DNA of 40,743 bases from NCBI GenBank assembly GCA_036491435.1, contig DASXBZ010000152.1, forward strand, positions 1 to 40,743, in the 5' to 3' direction. Shown here in pieces: positions 1 through 8,371 of this stretch. Within the stretch, counting starts at the first letter, position 1; each line of letters opens with the position of its first letter. This stretch comes from Bog-473 sp036491435 (GTDB lineage Bacteria > Actinomycetota > Acidimicrobiia > Acidimicrobiales > RAAP-2). The notes below the pieces were generated by a model that was not told the origin of the DNA, ran no database searches, and was given only the letters and a program-made list of their open reading frames with translations. The position numbers were made by a program, and so were the translations under genes.

Positions 1-264
1 GGCGGGCACACCTTGGACGCAACGTTCAGCGAGCAGTCCGAAGTGACCGAGGGCCTGCAGGCGATCGAGGAATTCCTCGCCCAGCTGGAGTCTGCCAAGG
101 TCGAGAAGGCCGATGCGGTCGGTCTCGGTGGCGAGATCCTGTTGCAGGATGCTGTCAACGGGATCGGCCTCGAGCTCGACGGAACCCTGGTGCACCTCGC
201 CGCCTTCCCTGTTTCGAGCGAACGGGGCGAGCGGAGCCGGGCGGTCCCGCTGCCGCCTGACTGA
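1..264 (+). CDS. C-terminal fragment of an unrecognised protein (possibly ARPP-1-like)
   Basis: The frame is open from base 1, so the gene begins upstream of the window and only its last 87 residues are visible. A TTG at 13 need not be a real start. The fragment has a helical, acidic stretch (about residues 15-40). It then runs through GLGGEILLQD and a hydrophobic strand ending in LVHLAAFP, before a charged, probably disordered tail. A glycine-containing segment followed by a VHLAAF-type terminal strand reminds me of the C-terminus of ARPP-1-like proteins. That is recall, not a demonstrated match. A strong hairpin follows 15 nt after the stop, which supports this being a true gene end. Function unknown. 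Confidence 0.4.
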   Translation, partial: GGHTLDATFSEQSEVTEGLQAIEEFLAQLESAKVEKADAVGLGGEILLQDAVNGIGLELDGTLVHLAAFPVSSERGERSRAVPLPPD

Positions 265-279
265 TTCGGGGACTCAAAT

Positions 280-321
280 CGACGGAGGGGGGGCGCTCGA
301 AAGGACGCCCCCCTCTCGTCG
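280..321 (+). terminator. GC-rich hairpin after the first gene
   Basis: A G-rich left arm (280-295) pairs with a C-rich right arm (306-321) around a 10-nt loop, with one or two bulges. It begins 15 nt after the stop at 264. There is no clear T-tract, so it would be an actinobacterial-style I-shaped terminator rather than a classic intrinsic one. Inferred from sequence symmetry only. Confidence 0.5.
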
Positions 322-459
322 ACCCGTGGTGGTTCTTCGGATGTGCGCGGGGTCGCGCTGACATCGGTCCCCCAGCAATTGGTGAACGTGGCCCCATTGA
401 ACCGAGGGGCGCATTCGGGCTGGTTGGGACCGCCGCCGCCTCGTTTGCGTGCATAGGGG

Positions 460-497
460 GTGGTTCTTGACAGAGGGGAACGAGTGTCAAGAGCCAC
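460..497. repeat. 13-bp inverted repeat with 12-nt loop
   Basis: The left arm GTGGTTCTTGACA (460-472) pairs with TGTCAAGAGCCAC (485-497). The only imperfection is one T opposite G, which is a wobble pair in RNA. The loop is GAGGGGAACGAG. It lies 143 nt past the sufU stop, so it could terminate the suf transcript read from the minus strand. It has no T-tract on either side and could instead be a protein-binding palindrome. Confidence 0.55.
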
Positions 498-639
498 GCC
501 GTATGTACTGCAAGGCACCGCACGGATGGTCCTCTCCGGCCGACATATCCACGTCGCTGTTGGTGGCCGGCACGACCCCGCCAGAATCCGAAGAGTCACC
601 GTTGCCAGTCCAGCCGGGGACCCGTCGGGGCCCTCGCCG

Positions 640-1158
640 TCAGGAGACCGTTGCCGCCATTTCGTCGAGCCCCTGGGCCAGCGCATTCCACGACAAAGTC
701 GCGCACTTGATCCGCACCGGGAACTTCACGACACCCTGCAACGCCGCCAGCTCGCCGAGCTTGTCGAGGTCGACCTCCTCGGGCTCGCCGGCCAGCACCT
801 CGGCGCCGTTCGACTCGCCCCCGTGGCCGTCGCCCTCCAGGGACGCCTCGTGGATCGACATCATCCCCTTGAAGGTGCCGATCAACTTGCGCACCTCGTC
901 GAGGGGCTTGCCCTTCACGGCGGCGGACATCAAGGAGGCCGAGGACTGGCTGATGGAGCAGCCGGACCCGGCGATCTTCAGGTCGGACAGGCGACCGTCC
1001 TCGACCACCATCGACACGACCACCTCGTCGCCGCACAGAGGGTTGAAGCCCTCGACGCGGTGCGCCGGTGGTGACTCCAGCTCGCCTCGGTTCCGCGGCG
1101 AGCGGTAGTGGTCGAGGATGATCTCACGGTAGAGATCGTCGAGGTCGCCCATTCCCAT
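640..1158 (-). CDS. sufU: SufU-type Fe-S cluster assembly protein
   Basis: 172 aa, IscU/NifU-N fold. SufU is the zinc-dependent sulfur acceptor that receives persulfide sulfur from SufS in the cytosol. The three conserved cysteines and the aspartate are present: C42 and D44 in PLCGDEV, C67 in GSGCSIS, and C152 in RIKCATLSW. This is the Cys-Asp-Cys-Cys zinc set of Bacillus and actinobacterial SufU. An acidic insertion (about residues 108-130) before the last cysteine is typical of the SufU branch and absent from IscU. Its ATG overlaps the sufS stop by one base (TGATG), so the two are translationally coupled. A second ATG two codons downstream is an alternative start. Last gene of sufC-sufS-sufU. 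Confidence 0.93.
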   Translation of the reverse strand: MGMGDLDDLYREIILDHYRSPRNRGELESPPAHRVEGFNPLCGDEVVVSMVVEDGRLSDLKIAGSGCSISQSSASLMSAAVKGKPLDEVRKLIGTFKGMMSIHEASLEGDGHGGESNGAEVLAGEPEEVDLDKLGELAALQGVVKFPVRIKCATLSWNALAQGLDEMAATVS

Positions 1159-2416
1159 CAGCCGAACAATCTACCGGCTTCGGTCAATCCCTCGATCAGG
1201 ACCTCGATGTCATGTTCGTCGCTGAACAGGGACAACGAGGCCCGGGCGGTGGCTTGGACGCCGAGCTTGCGCATCAGCGGCTTGGCGCAGTGGTGGCCGG
1301 GGCGCACACAGACGCCGAACTGGTCGAGCACCTGCGCCAGGTCGTGCGCGTGCACGTCCCGGTACGCCAGGGAGATCACCCCGCCCCGATCAGCTGAAGC
1401 CGGCGGCCCGAACACCTGCACGTCCGCACCGAGCTTCTCGTCCAGTCGGGCCAGCGCGTAGTTGGTCAGCGCCAGCTCGTGGGCGCGGATCCGGTCCATC
1501 CCGATCTCGCTCAAGTACCGCAACGCCGCGGTCAGCCCGACCGCCTCGGCGATCGGCGGCGTGCCCGCCTCGAAGCGCGCCGGCGGCGGCGCCGGCCGGA
1601 AGCCGTCGAGCTTGACGTCGAGGATCATCCCGCCTCCACCGAGGAACGGCGGCATCGCCTCGAGCAACGCGGCCCGCCCCCACAGCACGCCGATGCCCGT
1701 CGGCCCCATCGTCTTGTGCCCCGAGTACGCCACGAAGTCCGCGCCCAACGCCCCGACGTCGGTCGGCACGTGGGGGACCAGCTGCGCGCCGTCTGCGATC
1801 ACGACGGCGCCCTCTCGGTGCGCCACCTCGGCGATCGCGGCGACGGGATTGATCGTGCCCAGGACGTTCGACATCGCGGAGACCGCCACGACCTTGACCC
1901 CGGCCACGAGCCGGTCCAGATCCGAGAGGTCCAGACGACCGGAGCCGTCGACCGGGATGTAGCGCAGCTCCAGGCCGCCGAGCTCCTCGGACAGGAGCAT
2001 CCACGGCACCGAGCTCGAGTGGTGCTCCATCTCGGTGAGCAACACGGCGTCCCCCGCACGCAGATGCGAACGTCCCCACGACTGCGCGACCAGGTTCAGC
2101 GACTCTGTCGTGTTCTTGGTGAAGACGACCTCGCGGGCCGGGTCGGGCGCGCCCAGGAAGCGGCCGGCCACCACCCGCGCCTGCTCGTACAGCGCGGTGG
2201 CCTCCTCGGCCGTGGCGTACACGCCTCGGTGCACGTTGGAGTGCGTCGTCTCGTAGTAATCGGTCATGGCGCTGATCACCGACTGGGGCTGCAGCGCGGA
2301 GGCCGCCGCGTCCAGGTAGACGATCGGCCGCCCGTTGACCTTGCGCGACAGCAGCGGGAAGTCCTTGCGCAAGGCCTCGGTGTTCAAGGGCGCCGGCACG
2401 TGGCCCGGGTCGACGC

Positions 2417-2420
<4 letters not shown>
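1158..2420 (-). CDS. sufS: SufS-type cysteine desulfurase
   Basis: 420 aa, fold-type I PLP enzyme that takes sulfur from cysteine as an enzyme-bound persulfide for Fe-S cluster building. Landmarks: N-terminal YLDAAASALQP, VHRGVY, the cofactor-contact ADGAQ segment, the PLP lysine K236 in SGHKTMGP, and the catalytic cysteine C378 in RPGHHCAKPLM. The RxGHHCAxP context identifies the SufS (group II) class rather than IscS. The ATG at 2420 overlaps the sufC stop (ATGA). A much longer open frame continues upstream but is only sufC read in another frame. It pairs functionally with SufU directly downstream. Confidence 0.96.
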
Positions 2421-3166
<746 letters not shown>

Positions 3167-3170
3167 GCCT

Positions 3171-3197
3171 AAAAGCTTACCTTTTTGGTCAGGTTTT
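3171..3197 (-). promoter_or_regulatory. Candidate operator over the sufC promoter
   Basis: The plus strand reads AAAAGCTTACC, then TTTTT, then GGTCAGGTTTT: an inverted repeat matching at 9 of 11 positions. It is a sharp AT-rich island in GC-rich surroundings and covers the likely -10 of sufC. That suits a repressor site, for instance for an Rrf2- or iron-type regulator. It could also act as a hairpin terminator for the upstream MBL gene. I cannot assign the binding protein. Confidence 0.45.
3174..3179 (-). promoter_or_regulatory. Putative -10 (TAAGCT) of sufC
   Basis: On the minus strand TAAGCT is followed by seven bases and then the sufC ATG. This spacing puts transcription start at or next to the start codon, so the message would be leaderless. 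No -35 is evident. Confidence 0.45.
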
Positions 3198-3256
3198 CCG
3201 GTACGGCCCGCCGGGCCCACCCGCCGGACCCGTCGCGGCGGTCCACGCCCCGTCGC

Positions 3257-3874
3257 CTACCAGCCTCGATCGACCCATTCCTGCAGGTGAGGGGACTCGT
3301 CACCCACCGTCGTCGCCGTCCCGTGGCCGGGTAGCACACGGGTGCCGGGGTCGAACCTCGAGAAGATGCGGTTCTCGATCGACTCGAGGATGGTCGGGAA
3401 GCTGCCGCCCTCGAAGGAAGTGTTGCCCGGCCCCCCGGTGAAGAGGGTGTCGCCGGTGAAGAGGAGGTCGGTGCCCTCGACGGCGAAGCAGATCGAGCCG
3501 GGGGTGTGGCCGGGCGTGGCGAGGGTCTTGATGCGCAGGTCGCCGACGCTCAGCACCTCGTCGTCATCGAGGATCAGGTCGTAGCTCGGGAGCATCGCGG
3601 CGTCGGCGCTGGTCACGGCCACCGAGATCCCGGCCTCGCGCACCGCCGGCACGGCCTGGATGTGGTCCCAATGGCCGTGCGTCTCGACGACCTGGTTGAC
3701 GCCGAGGTCGCGGCAAATCGGCAGCAGCGCCTCGTGCTCGTTCGCCGCATCGATCAGCATGGCGTCGCCGGTGTGGCGGCACCGCAGGATGTACACGTTG
3801 TTGTCCATCGGGCCGACCACGATCTGGTGCACCTCGGCCGCAGCGTCGCTCCAGATTTTCTCCAGCTGTCCCAT
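3257..3874 (-). CDS. MBL-fold metallo-hydrolase (glyoxalase II-like)
   Basis: 205 aa. The metal-binding pattern is complete: HGHWDH (first metal site), TPGHTPGSI, GDTLF with the bridging aspartate, and LPGHGTAT with the last histidine. The compact size and the TPGHTPGS/GDTLFTGGPG pattern place it with the small glyoxalase II-like hydrolases. These act on S-acylglutathione or other thioesters, and some homologues are persulfide dioxygenases. The real substrate cannot be read from sequence, and an actinomycete may use mycothiol conjugates. I chose the ATG at 3874 because residues upstream are low-complexity and a TACGCT element lies six bases before it. It is 90 nt upstream of sufC on the same strand. 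Confidence 0.85.
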   Translation of the reverse strand: MGQLEKIWSDAAAEVHQIVVGPMDNNVYILRCRHTGDAMLIDAANEHEALLPICRDLGVNQVVETHGHWDHIQAVPAVREAGISVAVTSADAAMLPSYDLILDDDEVLSVGDLRIKTLATPGHTPGSICFAVEGTDLLFTGDTLFTGGPGNTSFEGGSFPTILESIENRIFSRFDPGTRVLPGHGTATTVGDESPHLQEWVDRGW

Positions 3875-3880
3875 GGGCCC

Positions 3881-3886
3881 AGCGTA
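3881..3886 (-). promoter_or_regulatory. Putative -10 (TACGCT) of the MBL-fold gene
   Basis: TACGCT on the minus strand, six bases before the ATG at 3874, consistent with leaderless transcription. No clear -35. Confidence 0.45.
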
Positions 3887-4005
3887 AGAGATGCGGCGGC
3901 CGTGCCGTTCTGGTCGCCGGACGCCCTGGTCTGGTAGACACCGGGTAACCAAGGGACACACCGCCGGCGGGGCTGCCGGGGGGAGAGGCAAGAGGAGCCC
4001 AGGCA

Positions 4006-5121
4006 ATGAATTTCGCGTTCAGTGACGAGCAGGAGGAACTGCGCGCCGCAGTCCGCCGGTTCCTCGCCGAGAAGTCGCCCGAGACCGAGGTCCGCCGTCT
4101 CATGGACACCACGGAGGGCTACGACCCCGCGGTGTGGAGCCAGATGGCCGACCAGCTCGGCCTGCAGTCGCTGACGATCCCCGAGGAGTTCGGCGGCTCG
4201 GGCTTCACCTACGTGGAGCTGCTCGTCGTGCTCGAGGAGATGGGCGCCGCCCTGCTCTGCGCACCCTTCTTTTCCTCCGTCGCCCTTGCTGCCAACGCGC
4301 TGCTCACCTCCGGCGACGACGAGGCGAAGAAGAGCTACTTGCCCGGCATCGCCTCGGGCGAGACGATCGCAACGCTCGCCATCACCGAGGACAACGGCAA
4401 GTGGGACTTCGGCGGGATCGAGCTCAAGGCCGAGAAGAAGGGCGACGGCTGGGTGCTCGACGGCCACAAGATGTTCGTCCTCGACGGCCACGTCGCCAAC
4501 CTCATCATCGTGGCGGCCCGCACGAAGGCCGGCGTGTCGCTCTTCGCCGTGCAGGGTGACGCGGCGGGGCTCACCCGCACGCCGCTCCCGACGATGGACC
4601 AGACACGCAAGCAGGCGCGCCTCGAGTTCTCGGGCACGCCCGCCACCTTGATCGGCACCGACGGCGGCGCCGAGGCCGGTCTCACCAAGACGCTCGACCT
4701 CGCCGCGGTTGCGCTGGCGGCCGAGCAGGTCGGCGGCGCGCAGCACGTACTCGACGCGTCGGTCGACTACGCGAAGACGCGCATCCAGTTCGGCCGGCCC
4801 ATCGGCAGCTTCCAGGCCATCAAGCACAAGTGCGCCGACATGCTGCTCGAGGTCGAGTCGGCCAAGTCCGCCGCCTACTACGCGGCCTGGGCCGCCGCCG
4901 AGGACTCCGACGAGCTGCCGGTCGTGGCCAGCCTGGCCAAGTCGTACTGCTCCGAGGCCTACTTCCACGCCGCCGCCGAGAACATTCAGATCCACGGCGG
5001 GATCGGCTTCACCTGGGAGCACCCGGCGCATCTCTACTTCAAGCGGGCCAAGTCATCCGAGCTGTTCCTCGGCGATCCCTCGTACCACCGGGAGCTGCTG
5101 GCGCAACGCATCGGCATCTGA
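4006..5121 (+). CDS. Acyl-CoA dehydrogenase family protein
   Basis: 371 aa, with the usual three ACAD regions: N-terminal helical domain from FSDEQEELRAAVRRFL, a middle beta domain with LAITEDNG and LEFSGTPA, and a C-terminal helical FAD domain with RIQFGRPIGSFQAIKH and IHGGIGFTWEHPAHLYFKRA. These enzymes introduce the alpha-beta double bond in acyl-CoAs and pass electrons to ETF. The short form with GGIGFTWEHPAHLY resembles actinobacterial FadE proteins that often work as heteromers. Where classical short-chain enzymes carry the YEGT glutamate, this one reads FLGDPSYHR, so its catalytic competence alone is uncertain. AGAGGAG-type Shine-Dalgarno at 3991-3997 supports the ATG. The downstream hydrolase starts one base after its stop. 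Confidence 0.9.
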   Translation: MNFAFSDEQEELRAAVRRFLAEKSPETEVRRLMDTTEGYDPAVWSQMADQLGLQSLTIPEEFGGSGFTYVELLVVLEEMGAALLCAPFFSSVALAANALLTSGDDEAKKSYLPGIASGETIATLAITEDNGKWDFGGIELKAEKKGDGWVLDGHKMFVLDGHVANLIIVAARTKAGVSLFAVQGDAAGLTRTPLPTMDQTRKQARLEFSGTPATLIGTDGGAEAGLTKTLDLAAVALAAEQVGGAQHVLDASVDYAKTRIQFGRPIGSFQAIKHKCADMLLEVESAKSAAYYAAWAAAEDSDELPVVASLAKSYCSEAYFHAAAENIQIHGGIGFTWEHPAHLYFKRAKSSELFLGDPSYHRELLAQRIGI

Positions 5122-5122
5122 G

Positions 5123-5872
5123 GTGCCGGGGCCCTTCCGGCTCCGGCCCGGGCCCGCGGGCGACCTGTGGACCTACGCCACCGCGACGAGTCCCGGCGCC
5201 CCCGTGCGCGGCCACGTCCTCCTCTGCCACGACCTGCCACGGCCGCAAGCCGCTGCCGCCGACGTCGCGCTGACCTACCCGGCATTGGCTGACCGCCTGG
5301 CGCGCGAGACGGGCTGGCAGGTCGTCACCGCCGCACTGCGCGGCGCCGGCGAGTCCGCCGGCGACTTCTCCGCCCTCGGGTGGCTCGACGACCTGAGGTT
5401 CGTCGCCGAGAGCGAGATCCCCGAGGAGTCCGCCCGCGTCGCCGTGGGCTTCGGCTTCGGCGGCGTGCTCGCGTTGCATCTCGCCGCGGGCGATGAGCGC
5501 GTCGGCGGTGTCGCCTGCCTCGGCACGCCTGCGGACGTGGCCGAGCTGACCGGAACCACCGAGGCGTTCCTGGCGCGGTGCCGGCGCACCGGGGTGATCA
5601 AGACACCGGGATTCCCCGCCTCGCCCGACGCCTGGGCCAAGGAGCTCTCCGTGCTGCACCCCGCCGAGGACGCGGCGCTCCTGAAGGGGCGGCCGCTCCT
5701 GCTGGTGCACGGGTCGGACGACCCTGACGTCCCCCTCTCGGGTGCACGGGCCCTCGCCGACGCCGCGACCGGGCCCTCCGAACTGCACGTGGTGCTCGGA
5801 GGCGGCCACTGGCTGCGGGCCGACCCGCGCGTGCTCGCCCTGCTGGTCGGCTGGCTGGAACGGCGTCACTGA
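5123..5872 (+). CDS. Alpha/beta-hydrolase-fold protein without a nucleophile serine
   Basis: 249 aa, GTG start one base after the acyl-CoA dehydrogenase stop, so co-transcribed and probably co-translated. The core fold is recognisable: HVLLCHDLP near the oxyanion region, an RGAGESAGDFS loop, the nucleophile elbow, an acid loop LLVHGSDDPDVPL, and a histidine loop LGGGHWLRADPR. At the elbow the sequence is G109-F-G111-F-G-G where hydrolases have GxSxGG, so the serine is replaced by glycine. Asp and His are retained. I recall similar GFGTGG elbows in other actinobacterial relatives, so this may be a family trait. Likely a non-hydrolytic or binding member; substrate unknown. Confidence 0.72.
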   Translation: MPGPFRLRPGPAGDLWTYATATSPGAPVRGHVLLCHDLPRPQAAAADVALTYPALADRLARETGWQVVTAALRGAGESAGDFSALGWLDDLRFVAESEIPEESARVAVGFGFGGVLALHLAAGDERVGGVACLGTPADVAELTGTTEAFLARCRRTGVIKTPGFPASPDAWAKELSVLHPAEDAALLKGRPLLLVHGSDDPDVPLSGARALADAATGPSELHVVLGGGHWLRADPRVLALLVGWLERRH

Positions 5873-5936
5873 CCTCTTCGGGCGAGGCCGACCCGAGAGG
5901 CACCTGCTCAGAGCAAGGTTTGGTGCGCCGAAGAGG
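5873..5936 (+). repeat. Imperfect inverted repeat downstream of the hydrolase
   Basis: CCTCTTCGGGCG (5873-5884) is complementary to CGCCGAAGAGG (5926-5936) with one bulged G, enclosing 41 nt that include the small palindrome GCTCAGAGC. It starts directly after the stop codon of the hydrolase. It may act as a terminator or as part of the leader of the next gene. Confidence 0.4.
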
Positions 5937-6014
5937 GGGAAGAGCGCGGTCTACGCTTGTTACCCGCCGGTGGCCGTCGGACCGGCCCCACGATCCATGC
6001 CCCCAGGTGATCGC

Positions 6015-6992
6015 GTGACCTACCCCGAACGCACCCACAGCGACAGCGAGGAACCCCACCGGAGCTGGGCGCCGCATCTCGGCGACCCGGCGGCGCACTG
6101 GCGCCACCGCACCCCCTGGCTGCTCCTGCGCGCGATGCGACCGCGCCAGTGGTCGAAGAACGTCCTCGTCTTCGCAGCACCGGCCGCCGCGAGCGTCCTC
6201 GGCGAGTGGTCGGTTTTCTGGCGCGTCGTCGTCGCGTTCGTCCTCTTCTGCGCCGCCGCCTCGGGGCACTACCTCATCAACGACGTGCTCGACGCGGAGC
6301 AAGACCGCCATCACCCGGTCAAGCGCATGCGCCCTGTGGCGAGCGGCGAGCTGCCGGCCCCGGTCGCCGTCGGGGCGGGCATCGCGCTCATCGCGGCCAG
6401 CCTCGGGGGGGCGGCCGTCCTCGGTCCCTGGGGCTTCGTGCTGGTCCTCGCCGCCTACCTCGCGCTGACCGCGGCCTACAGCCTGTGGCTCAAGCGCCAG
6501 CCCGTGATGGAGCTGGCGGTGGTCGCGGCGGGCTTCGTGTTGCGGGCCGTGGCGGGCGGTCTGGTGGCCCACGTGCACCTCTCCAACTGGTTCCTCGTGT
6601 TCACGTCGTTCGCGGCGTTGTTCGTCGTCACCGGCAAGCGCTATGCGGAGCACGAGCGGCTCGGCGAGACGAGGGGCATCCACCGCAGCGTCCTCGACGA
6701 GTACACCGAGTCGTTCCTCCGATCGACGCTGACCATCTGCGCCAGTGTCACGGTGGCCACCTACTGCCTGTGGGCCTTCGACAGCACCGGACTCCTCGCC
6801 TCGCACAACGGGCACCACGCCGTGTGGATCGAGCTGACCGTCGTTCCCCTGGTCCTCGCCGTCCTGCACATCTTCCGGCTGTTGGATGCCGGCAAGGGCG
6901 GCGAGCCCGAGCGGCTCGTGCTGCACGACCACGTCCTGCAGGGGTACGGGCTGTTGTGGGTGGCCTTGATGGTCGTCGGCGTCTACGGGTGA
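6015..6992 (+). CDS. UbiA-family prenyltransferase, decaprenyl-phosphate phosphoribosyltransferase type
   Basis: 325 aa integral membrane protein. The first Asp-rich motif reads NDVLDAEQDRHHP followed by KRMRPVASGEL, the form seen in decaprenyl-phosphate 5-phosphoribosyltransferase (Rv3806c of M. tuberculosis). That enzyme transfers phosphoribose from PRPP to decaprenyl phosphate. About eight to nine hydrophobic helices follow a roughly 35-residue hydrophilic N-terminus, and FAALFVVTGKRYAEH is the characteristic second motif region. I prefer the GTG at 6015 because AGGTGA lies four bases upstream; an ATG at 5997 without a ribosome site is the alternative. The stop overlaps the start of dprE1 (GTGA), and the pairing with DprE1 strongly supports the assignment. 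Confidence 0.88.
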   Translation: MTYPERTHSDSEEPHRSWAPHLGDPAAHWRHRTPWLLLRAMRPRQWSKNVLVFAAPAAASVLGEWSVFWRVVVAFVLFCAAASGHYLINDVLDAEQDRHHPVKRMRPVASGELPAPVAVGAGIALIAASLGGAAVLGPWGFVLVLAAYLALTAAYSLWLKRQPVMELAVVAAGFVLRAVAGGLVAHVHLSNWFLVFTSFAALFVVTGKRYAEHERLGETRGIHRSVLDEYTESFLRSTLTICASVTVATYCLWAFDSTGLLASHNGHHAVWIELTVVPLVLAVLHIFRLLDAGKGGEPERLVLHDHVLQGYGLLWVALMVVGVYG

Positions 6993-8365
6993 CCGCAGTC
7001 GACGACCGCACCGCCGTCACGGGCCTCGACACCACCGCGGAAGAGCTGCGCGGCTGGGGGCGGACGGCACCGTCGCGTGCGAGCGTGGCCAACCCGGGGG
7101 ACGAGGGCGCGATCGCCCACCTGCTCGAGTCGGCACGCCGTCCCCTGATCGCGCGCGGTCTCGGTCGTAGCTACGGCGATGCCGCCCAGAGCAGCGGCGG
7201 CCTCGTCGTCGAGACGTCGCAGTTGGACAAGGTCGGCAAGCTGGACGAGGAGAACGGCTGCATCGAGGTGGGGGGCGGCGTGAGCCTGCACCGCCTCATG
7301 CAAGAGCTCATCCCGAGGGGCTGGTTCGTGGCGGTGACACCGGGCACGCGCTACGTGAGCGTCGGCGGCGCGATCGCCTCGGACATCCACGGGAAGAACC
7401 ACCACTGCGACGGCAGTTTCGCCCGACACGTGACCAGCATGGTGCTCGCCACCCCGACGGGTACCCGGGTCGTCACCCCGCACGATGACGCGGACCTGTT
7501 CTGGGCGACCGCGGGTGGGATGGGCCTGACCGGCATCGTGCTGCGCGCGACGGTTCGCCTCCTGCCGATCGAGACGTCGTGGATGCAGGTCGAGAACCGC
7601 CGCTTCCGCACGCTCGATGCCCTCATGGAGGTCATGGAGCAGTCCGACGACGGACACCGCTACAGCGTCGCCTGGCTCGACTGCCTGGCCAGCCGCTCCG
7701 GCCGCCGGCGGTCGATCCTGACGCTCGGTGACCATGCCCCGGCGGCGTCGCTCCCCCCGCGTCTCGGGGCGCGCACGTTGGAGTCCCCGGCCGAACCCCG
7801 GCTCCGGGTGCCGCTGGCGCCACCGCTTCGGATGGCCAACCGCGCCTCGGTGCGCGTGCTGAACGAGGGGTGGTTCCGTGTGTCCTCGCACGGGACCCTG
7901 GTGCCGTTGTCGACCTACTTCCACCCGCTTGACGGGATCGGTGACTGGAACGTTCTCTACGGTCCCGATGGGTTCGTGCAGTACCAGTTCGCCGTCCCAC
8001 CCGAGCGCGGCGACGTCGTCGAGGACGCCGTCGAGGCGATCGCGGCGTCAGGCATTCCCGCCTTCCTGGCGGTCCTCAAGCGTTTCGGTCCGGGCACCCC
8101 CGGCCCGCTCTCGTTCGCGCAGAGCGGTTGGACGCTCGCCCTGGACTTCCCGGTCGGCCCTGTTGGCCTGTCGGGTTTGCTCGACTCGCTCGACGAACTG
8201 GTCGCCGCCGCCGGCGGACGCGTCTACCTCGCCAAGGACGCGCGGCTCCGGCCCGACCTGGTGCCGCTCATGTACCCGCGCCTGCCCGAGTTGGCCGAGG
8301 CCCGCCGGCGCGTCGACCCGAAGGGCGTCCTCTCCTCCGACCTCTCGCTGCGGCTCGGGCTCTGA
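6989..8365 (+). CDS. dprE1: DprE1-like decaprenylphosphoryl-beta-D-ribose oxidase
   Basis: 458 aa, close to the 461 aa of the mycobacterial enzyme. It is an FAD-dependent VAO-type oxidase that oxidises the 2'-OH of decaprenylphosphoryl ribose, the first half of epimerisation to the arabinose donor. The N-terminal FAD domain has RGLGRSYGDAAQSSGG and TPGTRYVSVGGAIASDIHGKNHH. The C-terminal substrate domain has PLSFAQSGWTLALDFPV, VYLAKDAR and a final VDPKGVLSSDLS. The active-site lysine K418 of M. tuberculosis corresponds to K416. The benzothiazinone-reactive C387 corresponds to A384. The GTG start overlaps the prenyltransferase stop. The reductase partner DprE2 is not in the window. Confidence 0.93.
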   Translation: MTAVDDRTAVTGLDTTAEELRGWGRTAPSRASVANPGDEGAIAHLLESARRPLIARGLGRSYGDAAQSSGGLVVETSQLDKVGKLDEENGCIEVGGGVSLHRLMQELIPRGWFVAVTPGTRYVSVGGAIASDIHGKNHHCDGSFARHVTSMVLATPTGTRVVTPHDDADLFWATAGGMGLTGIVLRATVRLLPIETSWMQVENRRFRTLDALMEVMEQSDDGHRYSVAWLDCLASRSGRRRSILTLGDHAPAASLPPRLGARTLESPAEPRLRVPLAPPLRMANRASVRVLNEGWFRVSSHGTLVPLSTYFHPLDGIGDWNVLYGPDGFVQYQFAVPPERGDVVEDAVEAIAASGIPAFLAVLKRFGPGTPGPLSFAQSGWTLALDFPVGPVGLSGLLDSLDELVAAAGGRVYLAKDARLRPDLVPLMYPRLPELAEARRRVDPKGVLSSDLSLRLGL

Positions 8366-8371
8366 ACGGCC

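Larger units (their letters stand above)
265..639. other. Gene-free interval between two convergent genes
   Basis: No convincing coding region is visible in these 375 nt. Open frames crossing it are continuations of frames opposite sufU and lack protein-like composition. It contains two inverted repeats (280-321 and 460-497). Both flanking genes end towards it, so it is most simply a terminator region, although it is unusually long for this compact window. Confidence 0.6.

Noticed and set aside
6149..6988. Open frame upstream of dprE1 that would make a 738-residue protein
   Set aside because: It lies fully over the UbiA-family gene in another frame and is Arg/Gly-rich without domains. The GTG at 6989 fits DprE1 length.
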